A stretch of 49,597 nucleotides of DNA, taken from NCBI GenBank assembly GCA_026991225.1, contig JALXCB010000119.1, positions 1 to 49,597 on the forward strand, given 5' to 3'. The first letter of the stretch is position 1; each line of letters begins with the position of its first letter. The notes below the pieces were generated by a model, which saw nothing but the letters and a program-made list of their open reading frames with translations, ran no database searches and had not been told where the DNA came from. Of this stretch, positions 42,172 to 49,597 are shown one piece after another. Made by a program: the position numbers and the translations under genes. This DNA comes from Anaerolineae bacterium (GTDB taxonomy: Bacteria; Chloroflexota; Anaerolineae; J102).

Positions 42172-42394
42172 TGGCGTGAAACGTGAAAACGTGAGGCGTG
42201 AAGTCGTCACGCCTCGTAACTGCTAACGTACTTGACTTTAGGCCGCCAAAAGCCACGAAGGCTCGAAGTTTTTCGAAGACACGAAGGAAAAATCAAGAAA
42301 AATACGTCGTGTCTTGGCTTTTCTTCGTGTCTTCGTGGCAAAAAGTGGTGGCGATACCTTAGCAGTTACCACGCCTCACGAATTACGCATTACG
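42172..42394. repeat. heptad hairpin interrupted by MITE copy 5
   Basis: Left arm GCGTGAAACGTGAAAACGTG...CACGCCTC (to 42215), right arm from 42370 (CACGCCTCACGAATTACGCATTACGG). Removing the MITE and one CACGCCTC restores a continuous hairpin, giving the pre-insertion allele. Confidence 0.85.
42216..42369 (+). mobile_element. MITE copy 5, 154 bp, duplication CACGCCTC
   Basis: GTAACTGCTAACGTA (42216-42230) and TACCTTAGCAGTTAC (42355-42369) are inverted repeats with one mismatch in 15. CACGCCTC is at 42208-42215 and 42370-42377. Interior: GCCACGAAGGCTCGAAG against CTTCGTGTCTTCGTGGC. No ORF of substance; a transposase must act in trans. Confidence 0.96.
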
Positions 42395-42577
42395 GCAATG
42401 CAAACACGTCCGAAATCGCCTTCTACGGCTTCGGTTTACAACGCCAACATGCTTTCCTCGATGCCATGACGCGATGCGTTGGGAGGCGTTTCATTTTTGC
42501 GAAAATCGCCCGGTTTGTTGTAGCATGACTTCCAATTGGCGTCTCCTGAACCTTCATCATGCCTCAAGGAGTGTCCC

Positions 42578-44584
42578 ATGCTCACATTGATCGAAAAACT
42601 TATTTTCGCAGTGCTTGTTCTCGCCACGATTTACAATGGCTATTGGGCGTTTTACAAGGTTTATCTGGTGATTCGCCGGGGTCAGGGCGAGCCCGGTGAC
42701 GATGATATCAAGAAGCGGGCCTGGAACGCCTTCGTCAACTGGGTGACATTGCGGCCTGTGTGGAAGACCCGTCCTGTTTCGAGCCTCTTCCATGCATTTG
42801 TGGCCTGGGCATTTATGTTCTATTTCCTGGTGAATTTCGGGGATATCGTGCAGGGCTATTTCCCCATCAAGTTTCTGGGCGAAGGTTTCATCGGCAACGC
42901 GTATCGTTTTATCGCCGACGTGTTGAGCGTGGCTGGACTCATCGGCATGACCTATTTCCTGGTGCGTCGCTTCTTGGCTCATGATCCTCATCTCGAATTT
43001 CATGACAACATCAGGCTGCACGAGAAGGTGTTGGCGGGCGGATTGAAGAAGGATTCCCTCATCGTGGGCTTGTTCATCCTCTTCCATGTGGGCTTTCGCT
43101 TTCTGGGTGAGAGCTTTACCATCGCCCACGAGGGGCTGGACCCCTATCAGCCCTTCGCCTCTGCGGTGAGCAGTCTGTGGGCGGGCCTGCCCGACACGAC
43201 GCTGGTCTTCTGGCAGCACGCGTCCTGGTGGATTGCGCTGGGGCTGATCCTGGCTTTCATCCCCTATTTCCCCCACAGCAAGCACTTCCATCTGATCATG
43301 GCGGGCGTCAATTTCCTGACGAAGCCGGAACGCCCGGCCCTGGGCGCGCTGGAGCCCATCGATTTTGAGGATGAGAGCATCGAGCAGTTTGGCGCGGCCA
43401 AACTCACCGATCTCACCTGGAAGGGCATTCTGGACCCCTACGCCTGCATCATGTGCAACCGCTGTCAGGATGTGTGTCCGGCCTACACCACGGGCAAGGA
43501 GCTTTCCCCTTCGGCCTTGGAGATCAACAAGCGCTATTACATCAACGATCATGTGGATAAACTAGCCAGTGGCGGCGAATGTGAGCTCAAACTGCTGGAT
43601 TTCGCCCTGACCGAGTCGGCGGTATGGGCCTGCACCACCTGCGGGGCCTGTGTGGAGATTTGTCCCGTTGGGAACGAGCCCATGTTCGATATCCTCCATA
43701 TCCGCCGCAACCAGGTGCTGATGGAGAGCGATTTCCCGGCCAAACTGCAAACCGCGTTCACGGGCATGGAGCGCACGGGCAATCCCTGGAAGCTGAGCGC
43801 TTCGGACCGCATGAATTGGGCCAAGGGGCTGGATATCCCCACGGTGGATGAGAATCCCGATTTCGATGTGCTGTGGTGGGTGGGCTGTGCGCCCGCCTAT
43901 GACATGCGGGCCCAATCCACGGCCAAGGCTTTCGCCAGGATTTTGAAGGAAGCGGGCGTCAATTTCGCGGTGCTGGGCGAGCGGGAGATGTGCTGCGGCG
44001 ATTCCGCCCGCCGGGCCGGGAACGAGTATCTCTTCTTCGAATTGGCCACGCAGAATGTGGAAACCCTGAACGAGGTCAAGGCCAAGAAGATCGTCACCAC
44101 CTGCCCCCACGGTCTGAACACCCTGGCCGCGGAGTATGGCGCGTTCGGCGGACATTACGAGGTCATTCATCACTCCCAAATGATCGATGACCTGATCAAA
44201 GCGGGCAAGATTCGCCCCAAGAAGGAGCTGGACGCCACCGTCACCTTCCACGATCCCTGCTACCTGGGCCGGCACAACGGCATTTACGACGAGCCGCGCG
44301 AGACCCTTTCCTTCGTGGTCAGCGAGACGGTGGAGATGGAGCACAGCCGCAATCAGTCCTTCTGCTGCGGCGCGGGCGGCGCGCAGATGTGGAAGGAGGA
44401 AGAACACGGCGCGCAGGCCGTCAACATGAAACGCTACGAGGAGGCCGTGGAGACGGGCGCTTCCTGCATCGCCGTGGGCTGCCCCTTCTGCCTGACCATG
44501 CTCACCGACGCGTCCAAGGAAGCGGGCGATGACGGCCTCGTGGTCAAGGATATCGCCGAACTGGTGGCGGAGACGCTGTCTTGA
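42578..44584 (+). CDS. membrane (Fe-S) oxidoreductase, NarI/HdrD-like; candidate ETF:menaquinone oxidoreductase
   Basis: 668 residues from ATG 42578 (AAGGAG upstream). Residues 1-240 carry about five membrane helices with several histidines (NarI-like cytochrome b fold). Two [4Fe-4S] ferredoxin motifs follow: C290IMCNRCQDVC300 and C352TTCGACVEIC362. Two CCG domains (EMCCGD at ~472; SFCCGAGG at ~610) complete an HdrD/GlcF-type architecture. Proteins with this order accept electrons from ETF and reduce menaquinone in anaerobic fatty-acid oxidation. ETF and acyl-CoA ligase genes elsewhere in the window support that role; GlcF/lactate or heterodisulfide-type roles are alternatives. Monocistronic. 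Confidence 0.85.
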   Translation: MLTLIEKLIFAVLVLATIYNGYWAFYKVYLVIRRGQGEPGDDDIKKRAWNAFVNWVTLRPVWKTRPVSSLFHAFVAWAFMFYFLVNFGDIVQGYFPIKFLGEGFIGNAYRFIADVLSVAGLIGMTYFLVRRFLAHDPHLEFHDNIRLHEKVLAGGLKKDSLIVGLFILFHVGFRFLGESFTIAHEGLDPYQPFASAVSSLWAGLPDTTLVFWQHASWWIALGLILAFIPYFPHSKHFHLIMAGVNFLTKPERPALGALEPIDFEDESIEQFGAAKLTDLTWKGILDPYACIMCNRCQDVCPAYTTGKELSPSALEINKRYYINDHVDKLASGGECELKLLDFALTESAVWACTTCGACVEICPVGNEPMFDILHIRRNQVLMESDFPAKLQTAFTGMERTGNPWKLSASDRMNWAKGLDIPTVDENPDFDVLWWVGCAPAYDMRAQSTAKAFARILKEAGVNFAVLGEREMCCGDSARRAGNEYLFFELATQNVETLNEVKAKKIVTTCPHGLNTLAAEYGAFGGHYEVIHHSQMIDDLIKAGKIRPKKELDATVTFHDPCYLGRHNGIYDEPRETLSFVVSETVEMEHSRNQSFCCGAGGAQMWKEEEHGAQAVNMKRYEEAVETGASCIAVGCPFCLTMLTDASKEAGDDGLVVKDIAELVAETLS

Positions 44585-44611
44585 GAAGGAACGTTTCCTC
44601 TGTTTGTGAAA

Positions 44612-44706
44612 GGATCGCCAGGCCGACGCTGGCCGTGGCGGCAACCGACGTAATGCGTAATGCGTGAAACGTAAGGGCCTTACGCATCACGTATTACGTT
44701 TCACAC
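44612..44706 (+). repeat. R1 repeat copy with GCGTAAT heptad hairpin
   Basis: GGATCGCCAGGCCGACGCTGGCC, GACGTAATGCGTAATGCGTG (7-bp words AATGCGT) and TTACGCATCACGTATTACG. It starts 28 bp after the Fe-S oxidoreductase stop. Confidence 0.75.
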
Positions 44707-44759
44707 CCGATCTTCCGCACAAGATGCAAAGCTCATTGCCTTGACTCTGGACGCTTCTT

Positions 44760-45401
44760 ATGGACAACCTCACCCCCATCATCGAATTCATCCGCCGGGA
44801 TTTCGACGCCCGCAATGAGGCCCGCGATCAGGCCCTGAAACGCTCGCGCGACCTCATCCGCCACTGCTCCCTCAGCATCCGCGCCTGCCACCGCCACGAG
44901 TTCGACAAGGCCCGGGCGCTGCTGGCGCAGGTGGACGCGCTGGCCGCGGAGATGACCGCGGACCTGGCGGACTATCCCGACCTCTATTACGCGGGTTACA
45001 CCCGGGACGCGCTGAAGGAGGTGGTGGAGGCCCATCTCGTCTACGCACTCATCCATCACGACCCTCTGCCCACGCCCAAAGAGCTGAACGTCCCTGCCAG
45101 CGTCTATTTGGGCGGGCTGGCCGAGGCCGCCACGGAGATGCGCCGCTTCATCCTCGACCTCATCCGCCAGGACCGGCTGGATGAGGCCGAGGGCTATTTT
45201 GCCAAAATGGATGAGATCTACAGCGTGCTGGTCACCATCGACTTCCCCGACGCCATCACGGGCGGGCTGCGCCGCCAGACGGATATCGTGCGCGGGGTGA
45301 CGGAGCGCACTCGCGGCGATCTGACCGTGGCCGTGCGTCAGCGGCGGCTGGAGCGGGCGCTGCGTCGGGTCGAAGGCGTGATGGGGAGCGAAGATGCCTG
45401 A
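44760..45401 (+). CDS. translin family protein
   Basis: 213 residues, all helical. The C-terminal DFPDAITGGLRRQTDIVRGVTERTRGDLTVAVRQRRLE matches translin/TRAX proteins, as does the regularly spaced helical core (EVVEAHLVYALI). Translins bind single-stranded nucleic acid; the bacterial/archaeal versions are poorly characterised. A broken Cas4-like frame starts inside its last codons (45394), suggesting an ancestral two-gene operon with coupled translation. No ribosome site at the ATG. Confidence 0.8.
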   Translation: MDNLTPIIEFIRRDFDARNEARDQALKRSRDLIRHCSLSIRACHRHEFDKARALLAQVDALAAEMTADLADYPDLYYAGYTRDALKEVVEAHLVYALIHHDPLPTPKELNVPASVYLGGLAEAATEMRRFILDLIRQDRLDEAEGYFAKMDEIYSVLVTIDFPDAITGGLRRQTDIVRGVTERTRGDLTVAVRQRRLERALRRVEGVMGSEDA

Positions 45402-45514
45402 GGAGGAGATCATCTCCGCCAGCGAGATCGGTCAGTGGACCTACTGCAACCGGGTGTAGCGTCTGGCCCGGATGGGCGCGGCCAACCGCACCCGCCAATT
45501 ATCTGGGACGCGCC
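45394..45514 (+). pseudogene. Cas4/PD-(D/E)XK-like gene remnant truncated by a MITE
   Basis: ATG overlaps the translin stop by 8 bp. MPEEEIISASEIGQWTYCNR is typical of the start of Cas4-like nucleases (YC-x-R-x-W pattern). After 21 codons a TAG stands where TGG (W) is expected; the frame then continues RLARMGAANRTRQ and is cut by MITE copy 6 at 45515. The rest of the gene is missing from the window, so the element insertion was accompanied by, or followed by, a deletion. Confidence 0.65.
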
Positions 45515-45668
45515 GTAACTGCTAACGTACTTGACTTTAGGCCGCCAAAAGCCACGAAGGCTCGAAGTTTTTCGAAGACACGAAGGAAAAATAAAGAAAA
45601 ACACGTCGTGCCTTGGCTTTTCTTCGTGTCTTCGTGGCAAAAAGTGGTGGCGACACCTTAGTAGTTAT
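45515..45668 (+). mobile_element. MITE copy 6, 154 bp, no target duplication
   Basis: GTAACTGCTAACGTACTTGA at the left; right end CCTTAGTAGTTAT is degraded in the last base. Interior nearly identical to 42216-42369. The 8 bp on the left (GACGCGCC) are not repeated on the right (TCGGAATG), which fits loss of the flank after insertion. Confidence 0.9.
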
Positions 45669-45873
45669 TCGGAATGACGTAACCAGAGGACTTTGCAAAC
45701 ACCCTGTCCAATGACCAGATTGTTTCGTAAACGTTCATCATCTCCGGAGCGCCAGGCGCAAAGCGCCCATAATTTGAAACGCACCCCCGCGCCGGGGGTG
45801 CGTTTCAATTTGGGGGCAAAAAATCATCGTCGATTCGTCGCCAAGCACTGGCCGAGTAAACTCGGGCTTTTTG

Positions 45874-45979
45874 GGCGCTTCGCGCCAGTGGTCGACCTTC
45901 GTCGACCTATTGCATACGGTGAAAATGGACGGCGGAGGCCGTCCACTGGCCGCAGGCCTGAAGCGCCCGACTTGAGTCG
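45874..45979 (+). repeat. covarying multi-hairpin repeat R3, copy B
   Basis: GGCGC-TTC-GCGCC, GGTCGAC-CTTC-GTCGACC, GGACGGCGGAGGCC...CTGGCCGCAGGCCTG, CGAC-TTGA-GTCG; aligns with copy A read on the minus strand (21154-21050). Before it, 45759-45813 holds another palindrome (GCACCCCC...GGGGGTGC) shared in part with 24297-24316. No gene is seen in 45669-46093. Confidence 0.8.
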
Positions 45980-46049
45980 GCTAGTGCGCCCCATTTTTGA
46001 AACGCGCCCCCGCGCCGGGGGGAGCTGTTCGCTGACGGCCGAGGTGTGT

Positions 46050-46055
46050 TATAAT
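46050..46055 (+). promoter_or_regulatory. -10 element of the secA promoter
   Basis: TATAAT at 46050-46055 with a poor -35 (TTCGCT at 46028-46033, 16-bp spacer). Predicted start near 46062, 32 nt before the ATG. Confidence 0.55.
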
Positions 46056-46093
46056 GAGGCGTTGACAATCCAAACCCCATCAAGAAACACACT

Positions 46094-49141
<3,048 letters not shown>

Positions 49142-49154
49142 CTCATACACTTCG

Positions 49155-49184
49155 AGCCGGTCCCTCCCAGGGCCGGCTTTTTAT
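49155..49184 (+). terminator. intrinsic terminator of secA
   Basis: GCCGGTCCCT-CCC-AGGGCCGGC followed by TTTTTATT, 14 bp after the secA stop. Confidence 0.88.
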
Positions 49185-49197
49185 TGAAGATAACGTT

Positions 49198-49286
49198 GGT
49201 AGACCGGGAAACCGGTAGACCGGTACACCAGGAGAGGGAGCGACGCGGCCCGGTTTCCCTGGTTTCCTGGTTTACCGGTTTACGGG
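49198..49286. repeat. 8-bp-word hairpin (ACCGGTAG family)
   Basis: Left arm AACCGGTAGACCGGTACACC, right arm TTTCCCTGGTTTCCTGG...CCGGTTTACGGG, words of 8 bp. Same words as 20976-20994. Confidence 0.75.
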
Positions 49287-49413
49287 ACTACGCACCCCGC
49301 CATTTTCATCCGTATCAGCCAGCTATCGTTCGTATCGCCCAACCATGCAGAAATCCGCAATTCATGATAATCTATTATCGTTCATGGCCTCCCCTGCCAT
49401 TGATTGCAGGTAA

Positions 49414-49445
49414 CTGAACACTGATAACTGATCGCTGATTACTGA
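49414..49445. repeat. four 7-bp units (CTGAACA/CTGATAA)
   Basis: CTGAACA CTGATAA CTGATCG CTGATTA, then CTGAAATG, whose ATG begins the final frame. Confidence 0.85.
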
Positions 49446-49446
49446 A

Positions 49447-49597
49447 ATGCCTCCTCCTCGTCCCACCCAACGCATCCTTCCTTTGCTGAAAGACGCCTTC
49501 GCCCCCCTGGGCTTCTTTCTGACCGAAATCTGGCAGGCCGCCGCCCCCCTGCTCCCCGACAGCCTGACCGAACGACCTCCAAAAGACCCACCCCAAA
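49447..49597 (+). CDS. partial open frame at window edge, function unknown
   Basis: ATG at 49447 opens a frame of 50 codons reaching the window end (MPPPRPTQRILPLLKDAFAP...). GC-rich third positions are compatible with coding. No ribosome site because a heptad array directly precedes it. I do not recognise the protein. Confidence 0.4.
   Translation, partial: MPPPRPTQRILPLLKDAFAPLGFFLTEIWQAAAPLLPDSLTERPPKDPPQ

Overview
The window reads as the chromosome of a GC-rich, probably anaerobic or facultative bacterium, most likely Chloroflexota (Anaerolineae/Caldilineae-like). Grounds: a tungsten aldehyde:ferredoxin oxidoreductase, a lipoprotein with a TEAPK-repeat linker typical of that phylum, a CbpA-type DnaJ, an R3H-domain AAA ATPase, and ETF plus a NarI/HdrD-like Fe-S protein instead of ETF-QO. 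The phylum is inferred from gene content; no rRNA or tRNA gene was seen.

Layout. (1) 1-10000: a minus-strand catabolic cluster with two saccharopine-dehydrogenase/lysine-dehydrogenase-like oxidoreductases, an AOR, two class III aminotransferases and an Lrp/AsnC regulator. Its gaps hold small inverted-repeat-bounded units carrying a four-helix-bundle (S23-type) gene and a GxxExxY gene. (2) 10400-16480: a histone-deacetylase-fold amidohydrolase, then lrp-potA-potB-potC-potD, a polyamine-type ABC importer with its own Lrp regulator. Regions 1 and 2 together suggest uptake and oxidative breakdown of a diamine, polyamine or lysine-like amine. (3) 16800-25360: ResB-like membrane protein, uridine kinase, Na+/H+ antiporter, R3H-AAA ATPase, two acyltransferase-like proteins. 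(4) 25380-29360: acyl-CoA ligase and ETF beta/alpha; their likely membrane electron acceptor lies at 42578-44584. (5) 30970-36980: dnaK, grpE and dnaJ on the minus strand, split by an AT-rich, opposite-strand RloA/RloB (AbiL-type) defence module. (6) 37340-49140: second antiporter, glyA, hicBA, mutM, the Fe-S oxidoreductase, a translin-family gene with a broken Cas4-like neighbour, and secA.

The most unusual part is between the genes. A ~154-bp MITE-like element with GTAACTGCTAA termini occurs six times; five copies keep perfect 8-bp target duplications, two of them next to or inside intrinsic terminators and two inside other hairpins. Separately, nearly every gap contains hairpins built from imperfect 7-bp (sometimes 8-bp) tandem words, several of which overlap the stop codon of the preceding gene, and one family of ~130 bp recurs five times. 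Two small orphan genes are bounded by perfect 19-bp and 17-bp inverted copies of such words. Two multi-hairpin repeats at 21050 and 45874 show compensatory base changes. These layers suggest an active, mostly undescribed intergenic repeat ecology in this genome.
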